Positions 7,489 to 16,674 of a stretch of DNA of 55,894 nucleotides are shown here, in pieces. Made by a program: the position numbers and the translations under genes. The stretch is from Neokomagataea thailandica NBRC 106555 (lineage in GTDB: Bacteria > Pseudomonadota > Alphaproteobacteria > Acetobacterales > Acetobacteraceae), in NCBI RefSeq assembly GCF_001598495.1, contig NZ_BCZB01000019.1:1-55894 (forward strand), given 5' to 3'. Positions within the stretch are counted from its first letter, which is position 1; each line of letters begins with the position of its first letter. Under the pieces are notes generated by a model, which was not told the origin of the DNA, ran no database searches, and saw only the letters and a program-made list of their open reading frames with translations.

Positions 7489-8181
7489 CTAAAATCGTCC
7501 TTCTTGGCGCATGCTGCGCGGGGCAGGATTATGGTCTGTGATTAAAATATCATGCACGGTAATAGAGAGGCATTGGGCGGATGAATCAAGGTTTTTAGCG
7601 ATTGTATTGAGGACTGTATCTTTGTCTGCAGGGTGTACAAACAGCCCAATAAGAGCCGTTGCGTGAAGGGTGAGAGCACGGCGGAAAATACCGCGATGAC
7701 GCGCGGTCATGTCAGGATCATCTGGCGCAACTTCGTCTGCTAAAAGACGGTTGCGATTATCAAGATATAAAATGCGGAATTGATTATGGACGGCCCCTTG
7801 AGTAGCGCTGGTGAGATAGGTGCTGAGCTGTGCCCAATCCCCCAATGTTATGAGATGTCTGGGTTCGGCTTGTGCTAAGCGTTCAGCGCCGATGGCGGGT
7901 AGGCGTAAGGCGCGGATAGAGGCATCATTGAGGCCGGAGGCGCGTAAGGCGGATGTGGGGGCACGAAAAACGTTAATCAGTGAGCCGTATTGGGCCAGTA
8001 AGCCTTTGGCGATGGGTTTTGTGTCTCGGCGCGGTATGCCTAGGAATAGTAGCATCTCAAGCAGTTCATAATCTGCGAGTGTCTCTGCACCGTTATTGAG
8101 AACGCGCGCGCGCATACGTGCACGGTGCCCTTGTGGGCCTGTACCACGATTGCGTGGTTCAGTAGGATAAGTGTTGGCCAT
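7489..8181 (-). CDS. RadC-like paralogue with degenerate JAMM motif
   Basis: 230 residues from ATG 8181 (a TTG at 8217 would add 12). The N-terminal UPF0758 region is well kept: GHRARMRARVLNNG and DYELLEMLLFLGIPRRDTKP. The C-terminal JAB-like domain aligns in outline (FRILYLDNRNRLLADEV), but where RadC has HNHPSG the protein reads FVHPADKD, losing the first metal-binding His and the Ser/Asp that follow. It is therefore probably catalytically dead and may act as a partner of the intact RadC encoded just downstream. Its start lies only 27 bases from the divergent uvrD start. Confidence 0.8.
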   Translation of the reverse strand: MANTYPTEPRNRGTGPQGHRARMRARVLNNGAETLADYELLEMLLFLGIPRRDTKPIAKGLLAQYGSLINVFRAPTSALRASGLNDASIRALRLPAIGAERLAQAEPRHLITLGDWAQLSTYLTSATQGAVHNQFRILYLDNRNRLLADEVAPDDPDMTARHRGIFRRALTLHATALIGLFVHPADKDTVLNTIAKNLDSSAQCLSITVHDILITDHNPAPRSMRQEGRF

Positions 8182-8208
8182 GAGGCCATCACACTCTATA
8201 TTGGAAGA

Positions 8209-10446
8209 GTGCCGCAAGACCTTTCTTCCCCTCGCCCTGATTATCTCACGCGCCTCAATCCAGAGCAGCGTCGTGCCATTGAGACGACCGAAGGGCCGCT
8301 CCTGATTCTGGCTGGTGCCGGAACAGGAAAGACGCGCGTTTTAACAACGCGTTTCGCGCATATTTTGCTCACGGGCCGTGCTTATCCGAGACAGATTTTG
8401 GCTGTGACCTTTACCAATAAGGCTGCGCGTGAAATGCGTGAGCGTGTTGGTGTGTTGTTGGGAGAGCCTGCTGAGGGGCTTTGGCTTGGCACGTTCCATG
8501 CCATTTGCGCCAGAATGCTGCGCCGCCATGCGGAATATGTTGGGCTTCAAAGTGGCTTCAATATCATTGATACAGATGATCAGATCCGTCTGCTGAAGCA
8601 GGTTATGGAACCATATAAAATTGATACAAAACGGTGGCCGGCCAACCAGTTGATGGGGATTATCCAACGCTGGAAAGACCGCGGCCTTACGCCGGATCGT
8701 GTCGGCACGGCAGATGATACGGATTTTGCAAATGGCCATGCACGTGCGATTTACCAAGCGTATCAAGCGCGTTTGATTGCCCTGAATGCGTGTGATTTTG
8801 GTGATCTGATGTTGCATATGGTGGAGATATTGCGGAGCCAGCCAAGTGTTCTGGAGCAATATCACCGTATGTTCCGCTATATTTTGGTAGATGAATACCA
8901 AGATACAAATACCATTCAGTATCTTTGGCTACGGCTGCTAGCGAAGCGCGGCGATGGTGTGTCGAACATTGCCTGTGTTGGTGATGATGATCAGTCTATT
9001 TATTCATGGCGTGGTGCTGAAGTAGAAAACATTTTACGTTTTGAGAGAGATTTCTCCGGCGCTGAGATTGTGCGATTGGAGCAGAATTATCGTTCGACGG
9101 AGCAAATACTTGCTGCAGCATCCGGGCTGATTGCGCATAATGAGGGCCGCTTAGGTAAGACGCTACGTAGTGGCAAAGATGACGCGGCGGGCGAGAAGGT
9201 GCGCATCATCGGGGTCTCTGATTCTGAAGAAGAAGCCAGTGTTACCGCTAAAATGATTGAGCGTTTGCGTCGCGAGGGGCATAAACTCTCTGAAATTGCC
9301 ATCTTAATGCGGGCGGGGTTCCAGACGCGGCCCTTTGAAGAGCGTCTTTTATCGACGGGTATTCCCTATCGCATTGTTGGTGGTTTGCGCTTTTACGAGC
9401 GGGCGGAAATTCGGGATTGCTTGGCGTATATGCGTGCCCTCACCCAGCCTTCCGATGACTTGGCGTTTGAGCGTATTGTAAATACCCCTAAACGGGGTGT
9501 CGGCGCGGTGGCGCTGCAAAAATTACGTCAGCATGCGATGAGTGGCGCCGGGGCTTTGCAACACGCGGTGCAAGATCGGTTAGCCACGGGCCTTTTGAAG
9601 GGAAAATCCGGCCTAGCTTTGCAGGGTTTGATGGATGCGTTTGAGCGGGCCAAAAAAACCATAGAGACGGAAGGCCATGTTGTTGCGGTAGAGCAGCTTT
9701 TGGAAGATTCTGGTTACTTGCAGATGCGGCGTGATGATCGCTCTGTTGAGGCACCGGGGCGTTTAGAGAACATTCGTGAGCTGATACGGGCCATTGGTGA
9801 TTTTGCGACGTTAGAGGAGTTTCTCGAGCATGTTGCACTGGTCATGGATGTGGAGAATGAAACATCTGAGCAAGACCGTGTGAGCCTGATGACGATTCAC
9901 GGTGCGAAGGGCCTAGAGTTTGATACGGTGTTCCTGCCTGGCTGGGAGGAAGGAGTGTTTCCGTCACAGCGTTCCTTGGATGAAGGCGGGAATAATGCGT
10001 TGGAGGAAGAGCGGCGCTTAGCCTATGTTGCACTGACGCGTGCACGTTTGCGGGCGATTGTGTTGCATGCGGCGCGCCGACGGATTTTTGCGAATTGGCA
10101 ATCTTCTATTCCGAGCCGCTTTATTGACGAAATCCCTGCGCGTTATGTACAGCATTCGGGTTATCAGGTGGGGCGTAGTCATGATACAAGGCATGACCGT
10201 TTTTCTGGAGGCGCCTCTGTGTTTGCATCAGGCCCTCTTGTGGCACAACGCTCATCCGCAGCGCGTCCGTCACGCCCGTCGGTTGCGGCCTTAGCGGCTA
10301 CGCGTATGCCGCCGGGAACATCTGTCTTTCACGCAAAATTTGGTGAAGGTGTGGTGCTTTCTGTGGATGGTGAGCGGTTGGAAATTAATTTTGAGAATGG
10401 TGGAGTGCGGCGCGTTATGGCCAATTTTGTGGAGATCTGCTCATGA
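8209..10446 (+). CDS. uvrD: ATP-dependent DNA helicase UvrD/PcrA
   Basis: 745 residues, an SF1A 3'-5' helicase for nucleotide excision and mismatch repair. Motifs in order: LNPEQRRAIE (Q motif), AGAGTGKTR (Walker A), VDEYQDTN (Walker B), GDDDQSIYSWRGA (motif III), EQNYRS (IV), TIHGAKGLEF (V) and VALTRAR (VI). The C-terminal segment AKFGEGVVLSVDGERLEI is the Tudor-like domain of UvrD/PcrA. GTG 8209 is chosen by homology of the N-terminus; GGAAG sits too close to it for an ideal ribosome site, and an upstream GTG at 8125 would overlap radC. prmA begins in its stop codon. Confidence 0.95.
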   Translation: MPQDLSSPRPDYLTRLNPEQRRAIETTEGPLLILAGAGTGKTRVLTTRFAHILLTGRAYPRQILAVTFTNKAAREMRERVGVLLGEPAEGLWLGTFHAICARMLRRHAEYVGLQSGFNIIDTDDQIRLLKQVMEPYKIDTKRWPANQLMGIIQRWKDRGLTPDRVGTADDTDFANGHARAIYQAYQARLIALNACDFGDLMLHMVEILRSQPSVLEQYHRMFRYILVDEYQDTNTIQYLWLRLLAKRGDGVSNIACVGDDDQSIYSWRGAEVENILRFERDFSGAEIVRLEQNYRSTEQILAAASGLIAHNEGRLGKTLRSGKDDAAGEKVRIIGVSDSEEEASVTAKMIERLRREGHKLSEIAILMRAGFQTRPFEERLLSTGIPYRIVGGLRFYERAEIRDCLAYMRALTQPSDDLAFERIVNTPKRGVGAVALQKLRQHAMSGAGALQHAVQDRLATGLLKGKSGLALQGLMDAFERAKKTIETEGHVVAVEQLLEDSGYLQMRRDDRSVEAPGRLENIRELIRAIGDFATLEEFLEHVALVMDVENETSEQDRVSLMTIHGAKGLEFDTVFLPGWEEGVFPSQRSLDEGGNNALEEERRLAYVALTRARLRAIVLHAARRRIFANWQSSIPSRFIDEIPARYVQHSGYQVGRSHDTRHDRFSGGASVFASGPLVAQRSSAARPSRPSVAALAATRMPPGTSVFHAKFGEGVVLSVDGERLEINFENGGVRRVMANFVEICS

Positions 10447-11348
10447 TGGCCCCTCGGAGCATTGGCCGGCGTCATGCGACGCAGTTGGAAACGATTTCCA
10501 TTACCGTTTTGGAAGAGCATGTTCCGTTGTTTGAGCAGGCTTTGGCTTGTGCGTGTGAGACGGTGGGCATGTTTGAAGCCGATGATGAGCAAAAATACTG
10601 GCGCCTTGAAGGTGTGAAAGATATTGGGCACCGTGAGGAAGATCTGGAAAATGCACTCGCTGTTGCGCGCGTTTTAACGGGCACGGATGCCCCTCTTCTG
10701 CGTGAGGCAACAGAAGCTGAAGGCTGGTTGGCGCGAACGTACGAATCTTTTCCTCAGCAAGATGTCGGGAAGCGCTTTGCTATTCGTGGTACGCATCTGC
10801 ATGGTGCACCTGATCGTTCACGTTTGACGATTACGCTTGATGCTGGGATTGCTTTTGGTTCAGGTGAGCATGGTTCGACCCGTGGGTGCTTGCGTGCTTT
10901 AGAGCGTATTGCGTACCGTAAGCCACGGCGTATTTTAGATATGGGTTGCGGTTCAGGCATTCTGGCGATGGCGGCAGCAAAGATTTTGCATAAGCCAGTC
11001 TTGGCGGTGGATATCGAGCCTTGGTCGGTTCGTACGGCTGAAATGAATGCACAGATGAATGGCTTAAGTCATTTGTTAGATTGCCGTTTTGGTAATGGTT
11101 GGCTGACGCCATCTGTCCGGCGCGGTACGTATGACTTAGTGTTTGCGAATATCTTGGCGCGCCCGTTATGTCGGATGGCCCCTTCCCTTGCGAAGCGCTT
11201 AGCTCCTGGCGGGACGGCGATTTTGGCAGGCTTGTTGGTAACACAAGCGCGTATGGTTTTAGCGGCGCATAGAGCGCAAGGTCTTGTTTTGGAAGCGATG
11301 CTCCGTGAGGGTGACTGGGCAACGTTGATTGTCCGTAAGCGTGGCTGA
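10443..11348 (+). CDS. prmA: Ribosomal protein L11 methyltransferase PrmA
   Basis: 301 residues. PrmA uses S-adenosylmethionine to trimethylate lysines and the N-terminus of ribosomal protein L11. The N-terminal substrate-binding domain precedes a class I methyltransferase fold, with FGSGEHGSTRGCL, the SAM-binding DMGCGSGILAMAAAK near residue 165, and FANILARPL, the family's NxxxxPL-type active loop. The gene starts with an ATGA overlap on uvrD and is followed with overlap by a GNAT gene, so the three form one unit. Confidence 0.95.
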   Translation: MMAPRSIGRRHATQLETISITVLEEHVPLFEQALACACETVGMFEADDEQKYWRLEGVKDIGHREEDLENALAVARVLTGTDAPLLREATEAEGWLARTYESFPQQDVGKRFAIRGTHLHGAPDRSRLTITLDAGIAFGSGEHGSTRGCLRALERIAYRKPRRILDMGCGSGILAMAAAKILHKPVLAVDIEPWSVRTAEMNAQMNGLSHLLDCRFGNGWLTPSVRRGTYDLVFANILARPLCRMAPSLAKRLAPGGTAILAGLLVTQARMVLAAHRAQGLVLEAMLREGDWATLIVRKRG

Positions 11349-11862
11349 TCGCAGCATTACAGTGCGTGCTGCGCATGACGGCGATCTTGAGGTTATTCTT
11401 GAGATCACCAATCATGCTATTTTACACACAGACGCATTGTGGCTCGATACGCCGTTGACCTTGGCGCAGCGGCGCACGTGGATGGAGCAGCGTTTGTCTG
11501 CGGGGTACCCGGTTTTGGTGGCATGTGGCGCGAATGATGTGCCTCTGGGGTTTGCCTCTTATGGTGCATTCCGCCCCTTTGAGGGATATGCTCATACGGT
11601 AGAGCATTCTGTGTATGTCTCTCCGGATCATCAAGGGCGTGGTATTGGAGCGTCTTTGCTTTCAGCGCTGATTGACCATGCGCGGTTAAGGAAGATGCGC
11701 GTTATGGTGGCAGGAATTACTGCGGGAAACCGAGCGTCAGAGGCGTTGCATCATCGGTTTGGATTCCAAAAATCTGGGATTTTACCACAAGTGGGCTATA
11801 AGCAAGGGCGCTGGTTAGACCTGCTTTTCATGACACTGTGCCTGAATACACAAAACGACTGA
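11341..11862 (+). CDS. GNAT N-acetyltransferase, phosphinothricin acetyltransferase-like
   Basis: 173 residues from GTG 11341, which overlaps the end of prmA. The early ITVRAAHDGDLEVILEITNHAI, the central VEHSVYVSPDHQGRGIGASLL (acetyl-CoA pyrophosphate loop QGRGIG) and the end HHRFGFQKSGIL mark the Pat/Bar branch of the GNAT superfamily. Such enzymes acetylate small amines or amino acid analogues; the substrate here is unknown. The gene sits between prmA and aminopeptidase P on the same strand. Confidence 0.88.
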   Translation: MADRSITVRAAHDGDLEVILEITNHAILHTDALWLDTPLTLAQRRTWMEQRLSAGYPVLVACGANDVPLGFASYGAFRPFEGYAHTVEHSVYVSPDHQGRGIGASLLSALIDHARLRKMRVMVAGITAGNRASEALHHRFGFQKSGILPQVGYKQGRWLDLLFMTLCLNTQND

Positions 11863-11875
11863 TTGAAAGTTTTTA

Positions 11876-13663
11876 ATGATGACGTTTGCGCTCTCTCCGT
11901 CTGAACGTATTGCTGCTGTTCGTGCTGCTTGCAGTGCGGCCAGTGTTGATGGGTTTATTTTGCCACGTGGTGACGAATTTCTTGGTGAGTATGTTGCGCC
12001 ATATGCTGAGCGTTTGGCGTGGCTGAGCGGCTTTACGGGGAGTGCGGGACTGGCAATCGTATTGCCGGGGAAAGCGGGGTTGTTTTCGGATGGTCGCTAT
12101 ACCGTGCAAATGGAGCAACAGGCACAGCATGATGTGTGGAGCCGGTGTCATATCATTGAGCACCCCCCTGCTGCTTGGCTTGCAGAGCATGCACAAGGTC
12201 TGTGCGTTGGGTACGACCCGAAGTTAGTAAGCCGTGCCATGCTGAATGCGTGGACGACGCCTGGTGTGACCTTTGTGCCTTTGGCGAGTAATCCGGTTGA
12301 TCAAGCTTGGGCCGATCAACCACAAGCTCCGCAAAGTGTAGTCTTTCCGCAATCTGATGCGGATGCAGGGCAGAGTTCTGAAGAGAAGCGTCATCAGATT
12401 GCCGCGCAATTGCAAAAAGATGGCCATGACGCTGTGATTTTAGCGGATTGTACGTCTCTTGCGTGGCTGCTGAATATCCGTGGTGATGATGTACCCCTGA
12501 CGCCCGTGGCACAGGGTTATGCAGTGTTACGGTCAGATGCGCATGTAGAGTTGTTTATTGCGCCAGAACGCTTGGAAGCAGGTTTGGCGCAAGCGTTGGG
12601 GGATGAAGTTTCTGTACGCTCCCCAAAAGAATTGGCCATGAGCCTTGCTGAGCTTGGTGGTAATGTGGTCCGGATTGATCCAGCAACAACGCCGGTATGG
12701 TTTGAAACCGTTCTGGTGGCACATGGTGCTGAGATTGATCATGCGTCAGACCCTTGTACTTTGCCAAAAGCGATTAAAAACAGTGTTGAACAAGAAGGTT
12801 CACGTCGCGCTCATGCGCTAGACGCGATTGCTGTGACACGCTTTTTGTATTCGTTAACGCAGTCTGCTGCAGGTAAGCACGAAACGGAACTGTCGGATCG
12901 TTTGAATAGTTTTCGTGAGCAGCATGCCGATTATCGTGGACAGAGTTTTGATGCGATCTCAGCATCTGGGCCGAATGCAGCTTTCCCGCATTATAAGGCG
13001 GAAGTAGGGCGTGATAGCGTTTTACCGGCTAATAGTGTGTATCTCATTGATAGTGGTGGGCAATACCCGTTTGGTACGACGGATATTACGCGTACTGTAT
13101 GGATCGGCCCTGAGCGTCCTTCGGATGCCGCGAAAGAAGCATTTACGCGCGTTTTGAAGGGAAATATTGCCTTGAGTTTGGCTCGTTTTCCAACGGGAAC
13201 ACCGGGCTATCGTTTGGACGCTCTTGCGCGAGCATCCTTGTGGGATATTGGGCTGGATTATGACCATGGCACGGGCCATGGAATTGGTAATTATTTATCG
13301 GTTCATGAAGGGCCGCAGAATATTTCGCCCGCGCCGCGTCCAACGGGTTTGGTGAACGGTATGATCGTTTCCAATGAACCGGGTTATTATGAACAAGGCG
13401 CATTTGGTATTCGGATTGAAAACCTTTTGCTGGTGAAGGATGTACAGCTTACTGCAAAGGCGAAGCGCCCATTCTCAGAGTTTGAAGTTCTAACTTATGT
13501 GCCGATTGACCGTGCGTTGATTGAGCCCTCTTTGCTTGATGACCGTGAGCAAGCTTGGTTGAATGCATATCATCAGGAGGTTCTTAAACGTGTGGGCCCA
13601 TCTCTTGATGGAGATGAGCGTGCATGGTTAGAAGTCGCTTGTCAGCCAGTTAAAGCCGGATAA
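11876..13663 (+). CDS. pepP: Xaa-Pro aminopeptidase (M24B)
   Basis: 595 residues, the long form of aminopeptidase P with two creatinase-like N-terminal domains and a pita-bread catalytic domain. It removes an N-terminal residue ahead of proline and needs two metal ions. Ligands are visible in the C-terminal half: Asp in LIDSGGQYPFGTTDITRT, His in HGTGHGIGNYLSVHEGP, Glu in SNEPGYYE and Glu in GIRIENLLL. The N-terminal LSGFTGSAGLAIV and FSDGRYTVQ are typical. It follows the GNAT gene after 13 bases and is probably co-transcribed. A short CCCTA/TAGGG hairpin plus TTTCTT after the stop may terminate it. Confidence 0.95.
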   Translation: MMTFALSPSERIAAVRAACSAASVDGFILPRGDEFLGEYVAPYAERLAWLSGFTGSAGLAIVLPGKAGLFSDGRYTVQMEQQAQHDVWSRCHIIEHPPAAWLAEHAQGLCVGYDPKLVSRAMLNAWTTPGVTFVPLASNPVDQAWADQPQAPQSVVFPQSDADAGQSSEEKRHQIAAQLQKDGHDAVILADCTSLAWLLNIRGDDVPLTPVAQGYAVLRSDAHVELFIAPERLEAGLAQALGDEVSVRSPKELAMSLAELGGNVVRIDPATTPVWFETVLVAHGAEIDHASDPCTLPKAIKNSVEQEGSRRAHALDAIAVTRFLYSLTQSAAGKHETELSDRLNSFREQHADYRGQSFDAISASGPNAAFPHYKAEVGRDSVLPANSVYLIDSGGQYPFGTTDITRTVWIGPERPSDAAKEAFTRVLKGNIALSLARFPTGTPGYRLDALARASLWDIGLDYDHGTGHGIGNYLSVHEGPQNISPAPRPTGLVNGMIVSNEPGYYEQGAFGIRIENLLLVKDVQLTAKAKRPFSEFEVLTYVPIDRALIEPSLLDDREQAWLNAYHQEVLKRVGPSLDGDERAWLEVACQPVKAG

Positions 13664-13712
13664 CACAGCCCTATTAGGGGTTTCTTAAGGAAAATTGTGG
13701 AGATTAAGGCGC

Positions 13713-14468
13713 ATGACATGGCGCTTTGTCTCTACGATCTTTTTTTTTATGAACGTCCCTGCCCTTGCATATGGTGGGGATGAGACCGCGTGCCAGATTG
13801 CAGTGCAGCATGTGGAACATGAATCTGCGCTTCCGTTCGGGCTGTTGGGGGCCATTAGTACAGTTGAAAGTGGTCGCCATCTGACCAAAGCGATGCCGCG
13901 TATAGCGTGGCCATGGACGGTGAATGCTGAGGGAAAGGGCTATTTCTTTCCAAGTAAACAAAAAGCGATTGAGGCTGTTTTAGCCTTTCAACAACGCGGC
14001 CTGAATTCCATTGATGTGGGGTGTATGCAGATTAATTTACATCATCATGCTGAGGCATTTTCATCATTAGAGCAGGCATTTGACCCTGTGGAGAATGCAC
14101 GTTACGCAGCCCATTTTCTTAAAGAGCTCAATAGTCAGCATCGTGGGTGGTTTGCAGCTACGGCCGCTTATCATTCTCTCACCCCGGGTTTGGGACAAGA
14201 CTATGCCCGACATGTCTTTGCTGCATGGAAGGGCGGAGATGATTCGTATCATCCTCCTGATTTTCTGCCTCAGGTCATTATGACATCAAGCGGGCCGCGG
14301 GTGTTTATGCCTTTATTTGCGACTCAACGGCCGCTTGTACGGCAGGTACCGCCCGCTTTCCCGCTTTCTCATAACAGTATGATCGGAAGTGCCTCTGGGC
14401 TTGCGGAGAACATGGGGCGTAATTTGGCATCTTATCGTCGGGCACCAACACGTTTATGGCGCCAATAA
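13713..14468 (+). CDS. Secreted lytic transglycosylase-like protein
   Basis: 251 residues from ATG 13713, which has TTAAGG upstream; a TTG at 13695 would add six residues. A signal peptide covers residues 1-20 (FVSTIFFFMNVPALA). The lysozyme-like fold is marked by GLLGAISTVESGRH with the likely catalytic Glu near residue 52, VGCMQINLHHH near residue 108, and ATAAYHSLTPGLGQDYA near residue 150. The protein would cleave peptidoglycan in the periplasm. The last 60 residues are low in known motifs. Enzyme class is inferred from the SLT-like pattern. Confidence 0.8.
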   Translation: MTWRFVSTIFFFMNVPALAYGGDETACQIAVQHVEHESALPFGLLGAISTVESGRHLTKAMPRIAWPWTVNAEGKGYFFPSKQKAIEAVLAFQQRGLNSIDVGCMQINLHHHAEAFSSLEQAFDPVENARYAAHFLKELNSQHRGWFAATAAYHSLTPGLGQDYARHVFAAWKGGDDSYHPPDFLPQVIMTSSGPRVFMPLFATQRPLVRQVPPAFPLSHNSMIGSASGLAENMGRNLASYRRAPTRLWRQ

Positions 14469-14529
14469 CGACGGAATCTTGTAAGGAGAATTGCGCTTAA
14501 GGTGTATTGCCTTCTGGCAGGAGGAACTC

Positions 14530-14859
14530 GTGACGTATTTTTATCTTATGATTGCCATTGTTGCTGAAACAATCGCGACTTCTTTGCTGAAGCAAAGTGA
14601 AGGCTTTACGCGTCTTGTCCCGACGCTCCTAATGGGCTGTGGTTATATTGTTGCTTTTTATGCACTGTCGCTGGCGTTAAAAGACATTCCCACCGGGGTG
14701 GCGTATGCAATTTGGTCTGGTATTGGTATTGTTTTGATTTCTGCGGTAGCTTGGGTTTTCCAAGGTCAGAAACTCGATATTCCCGCCATGATCGGTATGG
14801 CATTTATTATTGCCGGCGTGGTGATCATGAATGTGTTTTCAAAAACGGCAAGCCACTAA
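14530..14859 (+). CDS. Small multidrug resistance (SMR) family transporter
   Basis: 109 residues and four membrane helices, as in EmrE and QacE. GTG 14530 is the start, with AGGAGG six bases upstream; a longer frame from 14491 lacks sense. The key acidic residue is Glu13 in MIAIVAETIATSLLK, equal to EmrE Glu14. GVAYAIWSGIGIVLI in TM3 contains the usual Tyr-Ala-Ile-Trp-Ser-Gly signature. The protein would exchange protons for lipophilic cations at the inner membrane. It lies alone, reading towards the tRNA-Ser/gatB region. Confidence 0.9.
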   Translation: MTYFYLMIAIVAETIATSLLKQSEGFTRLVPTLLMGCGYIVAFYALSLALKDIPTGVAYAIWSGIGIVLISAVAWVFQGQKLDIPAMIGMAFIIAGVVIMNVFSKTASH

Positions 14860-14948
14860 GAGTATAGCTCATGTGCTACGGTGCTTCAAAAGTATTGTAG
14901 GAGACAATCTCTCGACAGTAACTGTTAAGCGCCGTTCAAGCATTACAC

Positions 14949-14958
14949 CACCATGGTG
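14949..14958. other. Palindrome in the SMR/tRNA-Ser interval
   Basis: CACCATGGTG is a perfect 10-base palindrome in the 172-base interval 14860-15031. I see no gene in that interval; the rest is AT-rich with no strong terminator for either neighbour. Confidence 0.25.
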
Positions 14959-15031
14959 TGGTACGAAGTCACAGTGAATAATGCGTGATTTTTATATAGG
15001 ATAAATGGTTTTTATAAGGAAGATAAATAAC

Positions 15032-15123
15032 TGGCGGAGGGGATGGGATTCGAACCCACGATACGAATTTCTCCGTATAACGGATTAGCAATCCGCCGCC
15101 TTCAGCCTCTCGGCCACCCCTCC
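15032..15123 (-). tRNA. tRNA-Ser (anticodon GCT)
   Basis: A 92-base class II tRNA with a long variable arm. The acceptor arms GGAGGGG and CCCCTCC pair exactly, CCA is encoded, and the anticodon stem CGGA/TCCG encloses TTGCTAA, which gives anticodon GCT for AGC/AGU codons. TTCGAATC is present in the T arm. Confidence 0.97.
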
Positions 15124-15161
15124 GCAGGAAACGCTGTTTTTATGCAGCGTTTGCTGGAGTG

Positions 15162-15190
15162 TTACTAGGGGGAAATTCCTTGCAGGTCAA
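15162..15190 (-). promoter_or_regulatory. Promoter of tRNA-Ser
   Basis: On the minus strand TTGACC (15190-15185), 17 bases, then TAGTAA (15167-15162). Transcription would start about 30 bases before the tRNA; that leader contains an 8-bp hairpin AAACGCTG/CAGCGTTT (15129-15152). The promoter lies inside the CTAGGGGG...CCCCCTAG dyad. Confidence 0.6.
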
Positions 15191-15207
15191 ACCCCCTAGA
15201 GCAATTT
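15165..15207 (+). terminator. Plus-strand terminator overlapping the tRNA-Ser promoter
   Basis: CTAGGGGG (15165-15172) and CCCCCTAG (15192-15199) form a perfect 8-bp stem followed by AGCAATTTTTTTT on the plus strand. It could stop plus-strand read-through from the SMR gene before gatB. There is no T run on the minus strand. Confidence 0.5.
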
Positions 15208-15216
15208 TTTTTAAAT

Positions 15217-16674
15217 TTATGCGTCTAACAACTTACGTAGAACGTCATTGACCATTGCGGGGTTTGCTTTCCCCTTCATAGCCTTCATGGATTGTCCAAC
15301 GAAGAAGCCAAAGAGCTTGTCCTTGCCGCTCTTATATTGCTCAACCTTATCAGCATTTGCTGCTAAGATGGCATTGATAGCCGCTTCAATTGCGCCCGTA
15401 TCTGTAACCTGACGCAAGCCTTTACGCTCGACAATGGCGCTGGCGGAATCACCCGTCTCGACCATGTCTTCCAGCACTTCTTTTGCGATCTTACCGTTAA
15501 TGGTTGAATCGGAAATTAGGCCGAGCAACTCACGCAAGCCTTCAGCGCTGACGGGGCTGTCTTCAATGGTGCGGCCTGTACGGTTCAGTGCGCCGAAGAA
15601 GTCACCCAAGATCCAGTTGGTGGCCAAGCGTGCATCGGCACCTTTCGCTACGGTCTCATAAAAATCCGCAACAGCTTGCTCAGCCGTTAGAACGCCGGAT
15701 TCATAACGTGAGATGCCGTATTCTTTTTCCAGACGGGCGCGTTTGTCTTCCGGTAGCTCTGGCAGAGCAGCCTTTAGCTCATCCACCCAAGATTGTTCAA
15801 TCTCAAGTGGCAGCAGATCTGGGTCAGGGAAGTAGCGGTAGTCATGCGCGTCTTCCTTGCTGCGGAGGGAGCGCGTTTCTAAGCGAATATGGTCAAACAG
15901 GCGGGTTTCCTGATCAACTTCACCGCCATTTTCCCAGATTTCAACCTGGCGGCGTGCTTCCACTTCAATGGACTGCATGACGTAGCGAATAGAATTCACA
16001 TTCTTAATTTCGCAGCGTGTACGGAAGCCTTCTTCACCGGGGCGGCGCACGGAGACGTTAACGTCTGCGCGCATGGAGCCTTCTTCCATGTTGCCGTCAC
16101 AGGTGCCGATATAGCGCAGAATTTGGCGCAGCTTACGCAGGTAAGCGCCGGCTTCTTCTGGGCAGCGAATGTCTGGCTCGCTCACGATTTCCATCAGAGC
16201 TACACCAGCACGGTTGAGGTCAATGAAGGAGCGTGTTGGGTCCTGATCGTGAATCGATTTGCCAGCATCTTGCTCCAGATGTAGGCGTGTTACGCCGATT
16301 TCGCGCGTGCTGCCGTCGGGTAGATCTACAACGACCACGCCCTTCCCGACGATCGGATGCGCAAACTGGCTGATCTGATAGCCAGTTGGAAGGTCAGCGT
16401 AGAAGTAGTTTTTACGGTCAAAGCGGCTGAACAAATTGATTTCGGCATTCAGGCCAAGACCCGTACGCACAGCTTGCGCAACGCATTCAGCGTTTAGCAC
16501 TGGCAACATGCCGGGGAAGCCAGCATCCACAAGGCTAACATGCGTGTTTGGCTCGCCGCCATAGGTGGCAGATGCCCCGGAGAACAGCTTGGCTTGGCTG
16601 ATAACCTGTGCGTGGACTTCAAGGCCGACAACAATTTCCCAATCGCCGGTGTTGCCAGTGATAACGGTGCTCAT
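15217..16674 (-). CDS. gatB: Asp-tRNA(Asn)/Glu-tRNA(Gln) amidotransferase subunit B
   Basis: 485 residues. GatB binds the mischarged tRNA and phosphorylates the acyl group; GatA supplies ammonia. Clear motifs are [12 protein letters not shown] at the start, [31 protein letters not shown] and the C-terminal YqeY-like tail ending [16 protein letters not shown]. The gene is last in gatC-gatA-gatB; its ATG overlaps the gatA stop by four bases. Presence of the full set implies that the cell makes Gln-tRNA and/or Asn-tRNA by the indirect route. Confidence 0.98.
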   Translation of the reverse strand: MSTVITGNTGDWEIVVGLEVHAQVISQAKLFSGASATYGGEPNTHVSLVDAGFPGMLPVLNAECVAQAVRTGLGLNAEINLFSRFDRKNYFYADLPTGYQISQFAHPIVGKGVVVVDLPDGSTREIGVTRLHLEQDAGKSIHDQDPTRSFIDLNRAGVALMEIVSEPDIRCPEEAGAYLRKLRQILRYIGTCDGNMEEGSMRADVNVSVRRPGEEGFRTRCEIKNVNSIRYVMQSIEVEARRQVEIWENGGEVDQETRLFDHIRLETRSLRSKEDAHDYRYFPDPDLLPLEIEQSWVDELKAALPELPEDKRARLEKEYGISRYESGVLTAEQAVADFYETVAKGADARLATNWILGDFFGALNRTGRTIEDSPVSAEGLRELLGLISDSTINGKIAKEVLEDMVETGDSASAIVERKGLRQVTDTGAIEAAINAILAANADKVEQYKSGKDKLFGFFVGQSMKAMKGKANPAMVNDVLRKLLDA

